This document shows positions 8,203 to 16,677 of a stretch of 64,000 nt of DNA, piece by piece. Where the stretch lies: the NCBI RefSeq assembly GCF_001183605.1, contig NZ_LFXJ01000008.1:1-64000 (forward strand), given 5' to 3'. How positions within the stretch are numbered: the stretch's first letter is position 1; each line of letters opens with the position of its first letter. The translations under genes were made by a program, and so were the position numbers. A model generated the notes under the pieces. It was not told where the DNA came from and did not search any database. It saw only the letters and a program-made list of their open reading frames with translations. Origin of the DNA: Lysinibacillus xylanilyticus. GTDB taxonomy: Bacteria; Bacillota; Bacilli; Bacillales_A; Planococcaceae.

Positions 8203-9414
8203 ATGGGAAAATTATTGTGGACTAAAAACTATCAATATTTGTTACAGAAGAACGTGGAACAAGTAGCACCTTTTCTATGTAATTTTTCAACGGAACAAGT
8301 AAATCGTGTTGGTAGATTTCAGCGTACATACGAGAAATTTGAAAGCACACCATTACGTAGTTTAAATGCTTTTGCATCGCTAGTTGGGGTACAAAGTATT
8401 TTCGTAAAAGATGAATCTTATCGATTTAACTTAAATGCATTTAAAGTATTAGGTGGCGTTTATGCAATTGGGCAATACGTTGCCAAAAAGTTAGGTAGGA
8501 ATATTGATGAGCTATCGTTTGAGCAGCTTAAATCACTAGAAGTAAAAGAGCAGCTAGGGGATTTAACGTTTATTTCAACGACAGACGGCAATCACGGTCG
8601 TGGAGTGGCTTGGGCTGCTAGAGAGCTTGGTTTGACAGCTCGCATTTATATGCCTACTGGTAGTGCAGAGGAGCGCCTTCAAAATATTAAAAATGAAGGT
8701 GCATATGCTGAAATAACGACAATGAATTATGATGATACAGTTCGTTATACTTCACAGCTAGCAACAGAAAATGACTGGGTCGTTATTCAGGATACGATGT
8801 GGGAAGGTTATGAGGAAATTCCGTTATGGATTATGCAAGGCTATACAACACTAATAAAAGAAGCCGTTGAGCAGGTGGAAAAAGCACCTACGCATGTATT
8901 TTTACAAGCTGGGGTTGGATCTTTTGCGGGTGCAGTTGTAGCTTTCTTACAACAATATTATGAGCAGGAGATTACATTTGTCTTAGTTGAGCCTTTTGCA
9001 GCGAATTGCTATTATGAAAGCTTTAAGGCAGGAGCCGAGCAGTTTGTAACGGTTGGTGGAGAGATGCAAACAATTATGGCCGGTCTTGCTTGTGGTGAGC
9101 CGAACCCACTCGCTTGGGACCTGTTAAAGACATATACGAAGGCAAGTATTTGCTGTGATGAGGAAGTTGCTGCAACAGGTATGCGCATTCTTGGCAATCC
9201 ACTAGCAACAGATGCACGAATTATTGCCGGAGAATCAGGAGCTGCCCCAGTTGGCTGTTTTTATGAATTGATGATGAATGAGCAATATACAGAACTGAAG
9301 GATTCATTACAATTAGATGAAAACTCTCGAGTATTGTTTATTAACACTGAAGGTGACACAGATGTAGATAACTACAGAAATATTGTGTGGCATGGCAAGT
9401 ATGCAAAAGTCTAA
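8203..9414 (+). CDS. dpaL: Diaminopropionate ammonia-lyase
   Basis: PLP enzyme of the tryptophan synthase beta fold that converts 2,3-diaminopropionate to pyruvate and two ammonia. Length (403 residues) and the order of motifs fit the family: ESTPLRSL and the PLP lysine in FNLNAFKVLGG (about residue 80), then TTDGNHGRGVAWAAR, the glycine-rich phosphate-binding QAGVGSFAGAV, and GESGAAPVGC. GGGGGA precedes the ATG. It stands alone, without the carbamoyltransferase and hydantoinase genes that accompany ygeX in E. coli, so its source of diaminopropionate is unknown. Confidence 0.92.
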   Translation: MGKLLWTKNYQYLLQKNVEQVAPFLCNFSTEQVNRVGRFQRTYEKFESTPLRSLNAFASLVGVQSIFVKDESYRFNLNAFKVLGGVYAIGQYVAKKLGRNIDELSFEQLKSLEVKEQLGDLTFISTTDGNHGRGVAWAARELGLTARIYMPTGSAEERLQNIKNEGAYAEITTMNYDDTVRYTSQLATENDWVVIQDTMWEGYEEIPLWIMQGYTTLIKEAVEQVEKAPTHVFLQAGVGSFAGAVVAFLQQYYEQEITFVLVEPFAANCYYESFKAGAEQFVTVGGEMQTIMAGLACGEPNPLAWDLLKTYTKASICCDEEVAATGMRILGNPLATDARIIAGESGAAPVGCFYELMMNEQYTELKDSLQLDENSRVLFINTEGDTDVDNYRNIVWHGKYAKV

Positions 9415-9435
9415 CTGCTTTCAGCAAAGGATTTT

Positions 9436-9500
9436 GTAGTGAAAGCAAAGCGTCAGCTATAGAAGTCTCCCTCCTCTATAGGGGAAAGTTGAATGCGGTA
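9436..9500. repeat. GCGAAAGC-type hairpin unit plus family C segment
   Basis: GTAGT...GCTAT closes a gaaagcaaagcg unit (9436-9460). It is followed by aagtctccctcct and the perfect small stem CTATAGA/TCTATAG. Same arrangement as at 13397 and 42162. Confidence 0.6.
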
Positions 9501-9509
9501 TTAAATCAC

Positions 9510-9582
9510 TTTTCAGCGGGTGCAAAACATCCTCTGAAAGAAGTTATAGCCTCCGGACGCAATTATGCCGAGACATAATTGA
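9510..9582. repeat. Family B element, truncated
   Basis: Carries the first module (tttcagcgg ... ccTctgaaa, one mismatch) directly joined to the last module (gcctccggacgcaattatgc and a near-perfect caattatgccga palindrome). The middle hairpins are missing. Confidence 0.7.
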
Positions 9583-9593
9583 TTTTTAAGAAA

Positions 9594-9634
9594 ATGCAAA
9601 CTAGTGACAATAAAATGTTCTAGTTTGCTTTTTT
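9594..9634 (+). terminator. Terminator, probably of dpaL
   Basis: GCAAACTAG / CTAGTTTGC followed by T6. It lies 180 bases after the dpaL stop, with the repeat DNA in between. Confidence 0.8.
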
Positions 9635-9662
9635 CATTCACATGTATTGAATTTATTAAGAA

Positions 9663-9750
9663 GTATGCCATTTACATAAATTTATTGGAGTGAAGACTGG
9701 ACGCCACAGGCAAGCGCTTAGTTGGAACAGCAATCAACTCAACGTTATAG
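9663..9750. repeat. Family A element, internally deleted and degenerate
   Basis: Left flank atgccatttacataa, end ttattggagtgaagactgg, then almost immediately the right end gttggaacagcaatcaac and cgttatag. The whole core hairpin region is absent. Confidence 0.6.
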
Positions 9751-9780
9751 TAAAGAGCCAATTTTTCTTAATTTTTTTTC

Positions 9781-9811
9781 TTGACCTTAACGTTGCGTAA
9801 ACATTTACAGT
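9781..9811 (+). promoter_or_regulatory. MerR-type promoter with 19-bp spacer
   Basis: TTGACC (9781-9786) and TACAGT (9806-9811) are 19 bases apart, the overlong spacing typical of promoters activated by MerR proteins. It directly precedes the MerR gene, so autoregulation is likely. Confidence 0.75.
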
Positions 9812-9833
9812 AGCATTAGTGGAGGTGAAAAAT

Positions 9834-10595
9834 GTGGAATATACAATTCAAGAGCTTGCTCAATTATCCGGAGTTAGCACAAGAACACTGCGTTATTACG
9901 ATGAAATTGGATTACTGAAGCCAGCAAGAACGAATGAGGTGGGCTATCGATTTTACGAACAATTTGAAGTTGATATGCTCCAGCAAATTTTATTTTATAG
10001 AGCATTAGATATGAAGCTAGCAACAATTAAAGAAATTATTCAAGCGCCTGATTTTCAACATACAGAAGCGCTCAAAACTCATCGCACTGCTTTACTGAAA
10101 CGCAAGGAGCAGCTAGAAAAGATATTACAAACAGTGGAAAAAACCATTCAATCTATAGAGGAGGAACAACCAATGGCAAACGAAGAGAAATTTAATGGAT
10201 TTAAAGAGAAGCTAATCGAAGAAAATGAAAAGCAATATGGTCAAGAAATTCGAGCGAAATATGGTGACAACACGGTTGATGCATCAAATGCGAAGCTAAT
10301 GAATATGACAGAGGAACAGTATGAGGCAATGCAGCAATTAGAACAGCAATTATTTAATCGTTTAAAAGAAGCGATGGAAATCGGCGATACGAACAATGAT
10401 GTGGCAATGGAGGTAGCAGAGCTTCATAAGCGTTGGCTTAGCTTTACATGGTCACAATATTCTAAAGAGGCACATGCAGGTCTAGCTCAGATGTATATAG
10501 CGGATGAACGATTTTCAGCATATTACGATGAGCGTGTTTCTAAAGGAGCAGCACAATTTTTACATGATGCCATCATCAATTTCGCCATGGCGTAA
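9834..10595 (+). CDS. MerR-family regulator with TipAS ligand-binding domain
   Basis: The N-terminal winged helix (TIQELAQLSGVSTRTLRYYDE, roughly residues 4-24) is the MerR DNA-binding domain. A dimerisation coiled coil rich in K and E follows, then a C-terminal TipAS-like helical domain (about residues 120-250, with HKRWLSF and AQMYIADERF). TipAS proteins bind peptide antibiotics or other amphipathic ligands and activate transporter or self genes. I choose the GTG at 9834 because GGAGGTG ends 6 bases before it; the GTG at 9819 would swallow that site. No transporter gene is adjacent, so the target is unknown. Confidence 0.88.
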   Translation: MEYTIQELAQLSGVSTRTLRYYDEIGLLKPARTNEVGYRFYEQFEVDMLQQILFYRALDMKLATIKEIIQAPDFQHTEALKTHRTALLKRKEQLEKILQTVEKTIQSIEEEQPMANEEKFNGFKEKLIEENEKQYGQEIRAKYGDNTVDASNAKLMNMTEEQYEAMQQLEQQLFNRLKEAMEIGDTNNDVAMEVAELHKRWLSFTWSQYSKEAHAGLAQMYIADERFSAYYDERVSKGAAQFLHDAIINFAMA

Positions 10596-10645
10596 TTGAA
10601 GCTGACGCTTTGCTTTCGCAACAGCTAAACAATGTGTTGGGATTT
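10596..10645. repeat. Single GCGAAAGC hairpin unit
   Basis: On the minus strand gctgttgcgaaagcaaagcg followed by tcagc. It begins at the stop codon of the MerR gene. Confidence 0.6.
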
Positions 10646-10731
10646 TGAATTGTACTTAGGCCTGCACAACGCAAGTTAGTTAACCGTTGTCGCAGGAAGT
10701 GACGGTTTTAAATTATACAAAATAAATAACA

Positions 10732-10792
10732 CCTCCTCATGCTTTAGTGTTTTAGAAATATTAATTTAGGAAAAAATGAAGGCATGAGGAGG
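10732..10792 (+). promoter_or_regulatory. Leader hairpin that can hide the ribosome site of the DksA-like gene
   Basis: CCTCCTCATGC (10732-10742) is the exact complement of GCATGAGGAGG (10782-10792), which contains the GGAGG ribosome site of the gene starting at 10801. The loop is 39 bases. Translation should be low unless this pairing is opened. A small stem aaccgt/acggtt lies just upstream (10682-10707). Confidence 0.6.
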
Positions 10793-10800
10793 AGATTTTT

Positions 10801-11250
10801 TTGAACCCACAAGTAATGGAAAAGCTAAGAAAGCAATTAGAGCAGGAATTACAGGAAATAGAACAGCAACTTGAGGAATCAGAGCGTCCACAAGCGACAG
10901 AGCTGTCTAATTATGATAACCATCCAGCTGACAATGCGAGTGATTTAACGGATCAGCTAACGGAAATGGCGATTGATGAGCATCGAGGTGACGATGGTGA
11001 GGAAATAAAGGCTGCACTACAAGCGATGAAGGATGGTACGTATGGTAAATGCGCTGTATGTGGTAAAGAGATTCCTATTGGTCGCTTAGAAGCTATGCCG
11101 AAAGCATTGACATGTGTTGAGCACGCGGAGCATAAAGAAGATAATTTAAGGCCAGTAGAGGAAGATGTGTTGTCTTCTACGCCGAGATCGGATGATTTCA
11201 TAGAACTTGAGGAATTTGGCTCTTCTGATACACCTCAGGATAAAAGTTAG
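10801..11250 (+). CDS. TraR/DksA-family zinc-finger protein (YteA-like)
   Basis: 149 residues. The N-terminus is a predicted coiled coil (residues 1-28, heptads of L, E and Q). Then comes the segment DNASDLTDQ and a C4-like zinc finger with CAVCG and a second pair CVEHAEH (one Cys and His). DksA relatives bind the RNA polymerase secondary channel. YteA-type members in Bacillus are uncharacterised stress/sporulation-linked proteins with a similar acidic C-terminal tail (DDFIELEEFG). The start is TTG with GGAGGAG 6 bases upstream. The leader contains an 11-bp inverted repeat that would mask the ribosome site. Confidence 0.85.
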   Translation: MNPQVMEKLRKQLEQELQEIEQQLEESERPQATELSNYDNHPADNASDLTDQLTEMAIDEHRGDDGEEIKAALQAMKDGTYGKCAVCGKEIPIGRLEAMPKALTCVEHAEHKEDNLRPVEEDVLSSTPRSDDFIELEEFGSSDTPQDKS

Positions 11251-11298
11251 TAAGCAATTTCACTCACAGGCAGTATAATAGCTGTATGGGGTGAGGAT

Positions 11299-12225
11299 AT
11301 GGACATAATTGATTTACATTGCGATGCTCTATTGAAATTAACAACTTTAGAAGCGGCGAAATTTGAAGATGATGTACGATTGCAAGCTAATCGTGAGAGA
11401 TTACAATTAGGAAGGGTTAAGGCACAAGTATTTGCTATTTTTATTAATCCTAAAACTCCGCAAAATATGCGATTTTTAGAGGTTGTGCGGCAAATTGAAG
11501 CCTTCCATACACATGTATTACAGACTGAGGGCATGGTGCATATTACGGATTGGTCGCAATTAGATACTTTAGCTCCGCATGAAATTGGTGCAATTTTAAG
11601 CTTAGAGGGCTGTGGTCCAATCGGTGAAGATTTAGCAAAGCTTGCAGCAATATTAGATGCAGGTGTCAAGCTTGTTGGCCTAACGTGGAATGAGGAAAAT
11701 GCTGTGGCCCATGGTGCTGAACAGGATACAAGCCTTGGTTTAAAACCGTTCGGTAAAGAGGTTATTAACTTGCTAAATGAGCGAGATATTATTATCGATG
11801 TATCCCATTTAAATGAACAGAGCTTTTGGGATGTCTTGCCACTAGCGAAGCATATTATTGCGAGCCATAGCAATACACGTGCAATTTGTGATCATCCAAG
11901 AAATTTAACGGATGCTCAGGCAAAAGCACTTGTCCAGCATGGTGGTCATATTCATGTCGTTTACTACCCGCATTTTATCCATGACAATGCTACGATGGAT
12001 GATTTAGTAGTGCATGTGAAGCATCTGGCGAATATAGTAGGGATAGAGCACCTAGGATTAGGTTCAGACTTCGATGGAATAGATGTTACTGTGAAAGGCT
12101 TAGCACACGCAGGAGAGGCACAAAATTTGTTAGAGGCATTACGTGAACATTTTTCAATCGAAGAAGTTCATGGCATTGCAAGTAATAATTTTCGACGCTA
12201 TGTAAAAAATGCAGTAGCCCGTTAA
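11299..12225 (+). CDS. Membrane dipeptidase (peptidase M19 family)
   Basis: A TIM-barrel zinc dipeptidase of 308 residues. Metal and active-site marks in order: DLHCDALLK near the N-terminus, LSLEGCGP with the bridging glutamate, VSHLNEQSFWDV, SHSNTRAICDHPRN, and HLGLGSDFDG near the C-terminus. In Bacillus such cytosolic M19 proteins hydrolyse dipeptides, possibly including D-amino acid dipeptides. Its natural substrate is not shown here. GGTGAGG precedes the ATG, and a 49-base gap separates it from the DksA-like gene, so the two may be co-transcribed. Confidence 0.93.
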   Translation: MDIIDLHCDALLKLTTLEAAKFEDDVRLQANRERLQLGRVKAQVFAIFINPKTPQNMRFLEVVRQIEAFHTHVLQTEGMVHITDWSQLDTLAPHEIGAILSLEGCGPIGEDLAKLAAILDAGVKLVGLTWNEENAVAHGAEQDTSLGLKPFGKEVINLLNERDIIIDVSHLNEQSFWDVLPLAKHIIASHSNTRAICDHPRNLTDAQAKALVQHGGHIHVVYYPHFIHDNATMDDLVVHVKHLANIVGIEHLGLGSDFDGIDVTVKGLAHAGEAQNLLEALREHFSIEEVHGIASNNFRRYVKNAVAR

Positions 12226-12240
12226 GGCTACTGCATCTTT
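12205..12240. terminator. Bidirectional terminator between dipeptidase and menA
   Basis: GCAGTAGCC/GGCTACTGC (9 bp). The dipeptidase stop codon TAA lies in its loop. The T-run is stronger on the minus-strand side (cattttttac), so it mainly serves menA. Confidence 0.75.
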
Positions 12241-12249
12241 AATTGGATT

Positions 12250-13170
12250 TTAATAAAAGAAATATTGAATTAATAAGCCGATTCCTAAGAGGAAGCCGAA
12301 GAACGTATTTGTTTGCGCTGTAAATTTCATCGCAGGCATAACTTCTTTGGCTTCTTTTTTATCGCGGAAAATTTGGATCGCACGAAGTGGTTTTGGAACG
12401 CTTAAGAAAATGATTAGAGCCCAAAAAGTAATACCATCAATTGCTACAAGAGCGATTACCCATAAGTACGAAACGATAAAAAAGCCAGATAGCACAGAAA
12501 TGGCATTATCTCGACCTACTAAAATAGCAAGTGTTCTTCGACCACCTTCTGTATCTCCAACGATATCACGGATATTGTTGGACAGCATAATAGCCCCAAC
12601 TAAAATCATACTTGGTACTGAAAGCAAAACAGCATCTAATGTTACAGTAAGTGTTTGAATATAAAAGGCGATTAAGATAATCCCCATTCCCATAACAGCG
12701 CCAGATACAATTTCTCCAAATGGTGAATAGGCTATTGGGTATGGTCCTCCAGTATATAAAAAACCAATAAGCATACAAACAAGCCCGACAGCAGCAAGCC
12801 ACCAAGAGGTTGAGGCACATATGTAAATGCCAAGCAACATAGCGATTGCATAGAAGCTTAAAGCAATCATCATAATTGTTTTTGGTTGAACACCGTGACG
12901 CACAATCGTTCCGCCGATACCGACAGAATTTTCGTTGTCTAATCCTAGTTTGTAATCGTAATATTCATTGAACATATTTGTTGCTGCTTGTATAAGCATA
13001 CTTGCAATGAGCATAGCAAAAAATAGTCCAAAATCTATTGTTTGTTTTTCAATTGCTAAGGCAATCGCTGTTCCTAAAAATACTGGAACGAATGAAGCGG
13101 TTAAAGTATGTGGACGTGTTAAATGCCACCAAACTTTAAAACCCCTATCAGCTTCAATGACTTTGGTCAT
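12250..13170 (-). CDS. menA: 1,4-dihydroxy-2-naphthoate polyprenyltransferase MenA
   Basis: Membrane UbiA-family prenyltransferase that attaches the isoprenoid tail to dihydroxynaphthoate to give demethylmenaquinone. The two Asp-rich Mg-diphosphate sites are visible: NMFNEYYDYKLGLD in the N-terminal half and NNIRDIVGD in the second half. About eight or nine hydrophobic segments are present. Length 306 residues is normal. Divergent from menF, with a roughly 400-base intergenic region that includes a repeat. Terminates at the shared hairpin with the dipeptidase gene. Confidence 0.95.
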   Translation of the reverse strand: MTKVIEADRGFKVWWHLTRPHTLTASFVPVFLGTAIALAIEKQTIDFGLFFAMLIASMLIQAATNMFNEYYDYKLGLDNENSVGIGGTIVRHGVQPKTIMMIALSFYAIAMLLGIYICASTSWWLAAVGLVCMLIGFLYTGGPYPIAYSPFGEIVSGAVMGMGIILIAFYIQTLTVTLDAVLLSVPSMILVGAIMLSNNIRDIVGDTEGGRRTLAILVGRDNAISVLSGFFIVSYLWVIALVAIDGITFWALIIFLSVPKPLRAIQIFRDKKEAKEVMPAMKFTAQTNTFFGFLLGIGLLIQYFFY

Positions 13171-13396
13171 AAGGTCTTTCTCTCCTTCAAATGTTGTAGA
13201 CTATTCTTATTTTATACGAAGAATGAGAAAATGGGTAGGTTCACAGCTTATTACATACAGTTCAAGTAAAAAAATGATACAATAGAACATGCATTTATGA
13301 ACTGAAAACAATAATTAAGATAAAAGCAACAGTACGAAGAATAGGCTAGCAATTGAAAAATGACGGCTATTTAATTTCTTTTAACACATGTCTTTT

Positions 13397-13475
13397 GTAC
13401 CGAAAGCGTAGCGACAGGTACAGAATTCTCTAACCTCAATAGGTGGTGAGATGAATGCTGATTGTGCTAAAGAAA
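13397..13475. repeat. GTACC-closed GCGAAAGC unit plus family C segment, in the menA/menF intergenic region
   Basis: GTACC (13397) and GGTAC (13417) close a cgaaagcgtagcgaca core. They are followed by gaattctctaacct...aggtggtgagatgaa, similar to the copy at 42162. The rest of 13171-13574 holds no gene I can support. Confidence 0.65.
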
Positions 13476-13574
13476 AGCCAAAGCAGTTGATATTTATGAC
13501 TGAAAGTGTAGAACGAGTACAAAACATACCGTGCGTCATTCATTATGTACATTGCAACAACGGAGGTAATTTTC

Positions 13575-14960
13575 ATGCAACAGAAGTGGTACCAAGCCAC
13601 AGAGGTAGAAGTGGACTCTTTGGGCCAAAACCTTCATTTTTATATGGAAACAATTGAAGTAAGTCGCTTATCTGCTCTCGCATTTTATGCGGCGGGCGAG
13701 GAGCTTTATAAAGGTGAACGATTTTATTGGCAAAATAGAGAAAAAACAATGACATTAGTAGGGCTAGGACATGCCTATACAATTCAAAATAACGCCAAAA
13801 ATGATCGCTTCGATGCAGTAGAAGCGGAATGGAAAAGTTTAACGAAAAACTGTGTGAAGGGACAAAGCGAGCTACAACCAATTTTGTTTGGTGGATTTAC
13901 ATTCGATCCACAAAATGAAGTAACTGGGGAGTGGACAGACTTTCCAGAGGCTTATTTTGCACTCGCAACATACCAGCTTGTCATCCGTGATGACAAAGCG
14001 TTTGTAAGTATTCACCTTATTTCAAAAAATGAGCTGGCAGAATCTCAATTTGAAGCGCTACGTAAAGAGCGAGATCATTTAATTCATGCTGCTCAGGTAA
14101 AAGAAGTGAAAACGTATTCAAAGCCTGAAATCACAAGTTATTTTGAGCCATATAAGGAGCCATATTTAGCTTCAATTGACCAAGTAACAGCATTGATTAA
14201 GCAGAAGAAGGCAGATAAAGTCGTTATTGCACGCTCACTAGCATTGCAATTTAAAGAACAAGTTTCTTCACCTCAGGTACTATCACAGATTATTCATGAG
14301 CAGCCGGAGAGCTATTTATTTGGTTTAGAGAGTCAAGAATTATTGTTCTTTGGTGCATCCCCTGAGCGTCTTGTAAAAGTAGAAAAAGGCCGCGCTTTTT
14401 CATCATGTGTGGCAGGGTCTATTAAACGTGGTAAGACAGCAGATGAAGATGAAGCCTATGGACAAAGCTTATTAAATGATTCGAAAAATGGTGGCGAGCA
14501 TCAATATGTTGTCGATATGATTGCGGAAACATTCCGTGAAAATTGTATAGAGATGAAAATACCGGATAGCCCTCGCCTACTAAAGATTAGAGATATACAA
14601 CACTTATATACACCTGTTGAAGGTCAGTTAAATAGTGAGGCAACAATATTACAACTGACAAAATCTTTGCATCCAACTCCAGCTTTAGGCGGTGTGCCAA
14701 GGAAAGAGGCAATGGAAGCTATACGTAAGTATGAGCCTATGAATCGTGGGCTTTATGCTGCTCCAATTGGTTGGGTAGATGCAGAAGGCAATGGGGAATT
14801 TGCGGTGGCCATTCGTTCGGCTGCTTTACTTAAGGATAAAGCTTATTTATATGCTGGTGGCGGTATTGTAGCAGATTCAGAGCCACAATCTGAATATGAG
14901 GAAACATTAGTGAAATTCCGTCCAATGCTTCGTGCGCTAGGAGGACAATTACATGAGTGA
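13575..14960 (+). CDS. menF: Isochorismate synthase MenF
   Basis: Chorismate-utilising enzyme that makes isochorismate, the entry to menaquinone synthesis. The C-terminal catalytic half carries the family motifs FGASPERLV, CVAGSIKRG, SKNGGEHQYVVDMI, HPTPALGGVP and YAAPIGWVD. About 461 residues, normal for the Bacillus enzyme. The start is the ATG at 13575, seven bases after GGAGGTAA, instead of an ATG 30 bases upstream without a ribosome site. Its stop overlaps the menD start by 8 bases. First gene of menFDHBE. Confidence 0.95.
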   Translation: MQQKWYQATEVEVDSLGQNLHFYMETIEVSRLSALAFYAAGEELYKGERFYWQNREKTMTLVGLGHAYTIQNNAKNDRFDAVEAEWKSLTKNCVKGQSELQPILFGGFTFDPQNEVTGEWTDFPEAYFALATYQLVIRDDKAFVSIHLISKNELAESQFEALRKERDHLIHAAQVKEVKTYSKPEITSYFEPYKEPYLASIDQVTALIKQKKADKVVIARSLALQFKEQVSSPQVLSQIIHEQPESYLFGLESQELLFFGASPERLVKVEKGRAFSSCVAGSIKRGKTADEDEAYGQSLLNDSKNGGEHQYVVDMIAETFRENCIEMKIPDSPRLLKIRDIQHLYTPVEGQLNSEATILQLTKSLHPTPALGGVPRKEAMEAIRKYEPMNRGLYAAPIGWVDAEGNGEFAVAIRSAALLKDKAYLYAGGGIVADSEPQSEYEETLVKFRPMLRALGGQLHE

Positions 14961-16677
14961 ACAGAAAATTTTAACGGACTATGTTTATAAAATGGTGGCA
15001 TCACTAGTGCAAGCTGGTGTTGAAAACGTTGTTGTCAGCCCTGGCTCACGTTCGACACCTTTAGCTTATGCATTTGCTTCAACGAAACAGCTCCATATGT
15101 ATCGTCAGGTAGATGAGCGATCGGCTGCTTTTTTTGCGCTAGGAATTGCTAAGGCTACAGCAAAACCCGTTGTTCTTTTATGCACATCGGGAACAGCTGC
15201 TGCAAACTATTTTCCTGCCATTGTTGAAGCAAGCTATGCTCGTGTACCGTTAATTGTAATTACAGCTGATCGTCCACATGAATTGCGAGAGGTCGGTGCA
15301 CCACAGGCTATTAATCAGCCGAATCTATATGGTACAAATGTCAAATGGAGCGTGGATTTCCCTTTGGCAGATGGTGCTGCACCAACATTGCCGTTTATTG
15401 AGCGTCATATTGCGCGTGCGGTAGCAGTGGCAATGAGCGCACCATTTGGACCGGTGCATATTAATGTACCTTTCAGAGAACCTTTGTTGATTGATTTTCG
15501 AGAGGAACTTCCAGAAGCGACATTTAAGCACAGTAGTATGGGTCAGTTAATACCTTCAATGGCGACTCAACAAGAGCTAGCGGAGATTTTACGTGCAACC
15601 AAAAGAGGCTTTATTATTATTGGTGAGCTAGCACTCGGTACAGATTTAACAATTATGTGGGAGTTTGTTCGTCAATTAAAATGGCCGGTCATTGTCGAGA
15701 GTTTATCTAATATGCGGTCATCTGTCCCAGAGGATTGTCTGCCTTATTTAATCACGACGTATGATGCCATTATGAAAAGTGAAGATTTTAAAGCAATAGT
15801 TGCACCAGATACTGTGCTACGTTTAGGAGCACAGCCTGTTTCTAAATTTATTATGCAATTTATTACTAAATCTCAGCCTAATGCGTATATTGTTGTCGAT
15901 GAAGATCCGATGTTCCGTGATTCTACAGGTGTGTCTACTCATTTTGTTCATGCGAGTATTGGTGAATGGCTGACGCAATTAGAAATCTCTGAAACAGCTC
16001 TAGAAACAGAATATCTAGCTGAGTGGCAAGATGCTAATGATATTGCACTTGAGTATATAGAGCATTATTCTGATGGTGCGATTGATGAGGGATCAATGGT
16101 AAGTCGATTACTAAAAATGATTCCTAGTGGCAGTGATATTTTTGTTAGTAGCAGTATGCCAGTGCGTGATATGGATACGTTTTTAATGGCGACGCCAAAG
16201 GATATTCGAATTGTTGCGAATCGTGGAACAAATGGTATTGATGGCGTCGTATCAACTGCAATGGGCTTTAGTCAAGGAAATAACCGTGAAACCTACTTGC
16301 TTATTGGCGATTTAGCCTTTTTACATGATGTCAACGGTCTTATTGCTTCAAGATACCAGGAATGCAATTTGACAATTATCGTTATGAATAATGACGGCGG
16401 CGGTATTTTCTCTTATTTACCACAATCTACTGTCGAGGCACATTATGAAGATTTATTCGGCACGCCAACTGCCCTTAAATTCCATGATATTGCTAAAATG
16501 TACGATATGGATTATATACGCGTAAATGATATTTCAGAGCTATCAGTAAAGTTCACTACGATGAAAAAACGACCAATGCGCTTAATTGAAATTTTCACGA
16601 ATCGAGAGGAAAATGTGTATGCGCATCGGGCACTGTGGAACCGCATTAATGCAGGGTTAAAAGCATGGCAAAGCTAA
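14953..16677 (+). CDS. menD: 2-succinyl-5-enolpyruvyl-6-hydroxy-3-cyclohexene-1-carboxylate synthase MenD
   Basis: Thiamine diphosphate enzyme that joins 2-oxoglutarate to isochorismate. The N-terminal pyrimidine domain has VVSPGSRSTPLA and CTSGTAAANYFPA. The C-terminal domain has the TPP-Mg motif, GDLAFLHD ... MNNDGGGIFSYLPQ. 574 residues, as in the family. The 8-base overlap with menF and 13-base overlap with menH indicate a single tightly coupled transcript. Confidence 0.97.
   Translation: MSEQKILTDYVYKMVASLVQAGVENVVVSPGSRSTPLAYAFASTKQLHMYRQVDERSAAFFALGIAKATAKPVVLLCTSGTAAANYFPAIVEASYARVPLIVITADRPHELREVGAPQAINQPNLYGTNVKWSVDFPLADGAAPTLPFIERHIARAVAVAMSAPFGPVHINVPFREPLLIDFREELPEATFKHSSMGQLIPSMATQQELAEILRATKRGFIIIGELALGTDLTIMWEFVRQLKWPVIVESLSNMRSSVPEDCLPYLITTYDAIMKSEDFKAIVAPDTVLRLGAQPVSKFIMQFITKSQPNAYIVVDEDPMFRDSTGVSTHFVHASIGEWLTQLEISETALETEYLAEWQDANDIALEYIEHYSDGAIDEGSMVSRLLKMIPSGSDIFVSSSMPVRDMDTFLMATPKDIRIVANRGTNGIDGVVSTAMGFSQGNNRETYLLIGDLAFLHDVNGLIASRYQECNLTIIVMNNDGGGIFSYLPQSTVEAHYEDLFGTPTALKFHDIAKMYDMDYIRVNDISELSVKFTTMKKRPMRLIEIFTNREENVYAHRALWNRINAGLKAWQS

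Noticed and set aside
13451..13657. 68-codon frame before menF
   Set aside because: It overlaps the repeat and the real menF start in another frame; composition is not protein-like.
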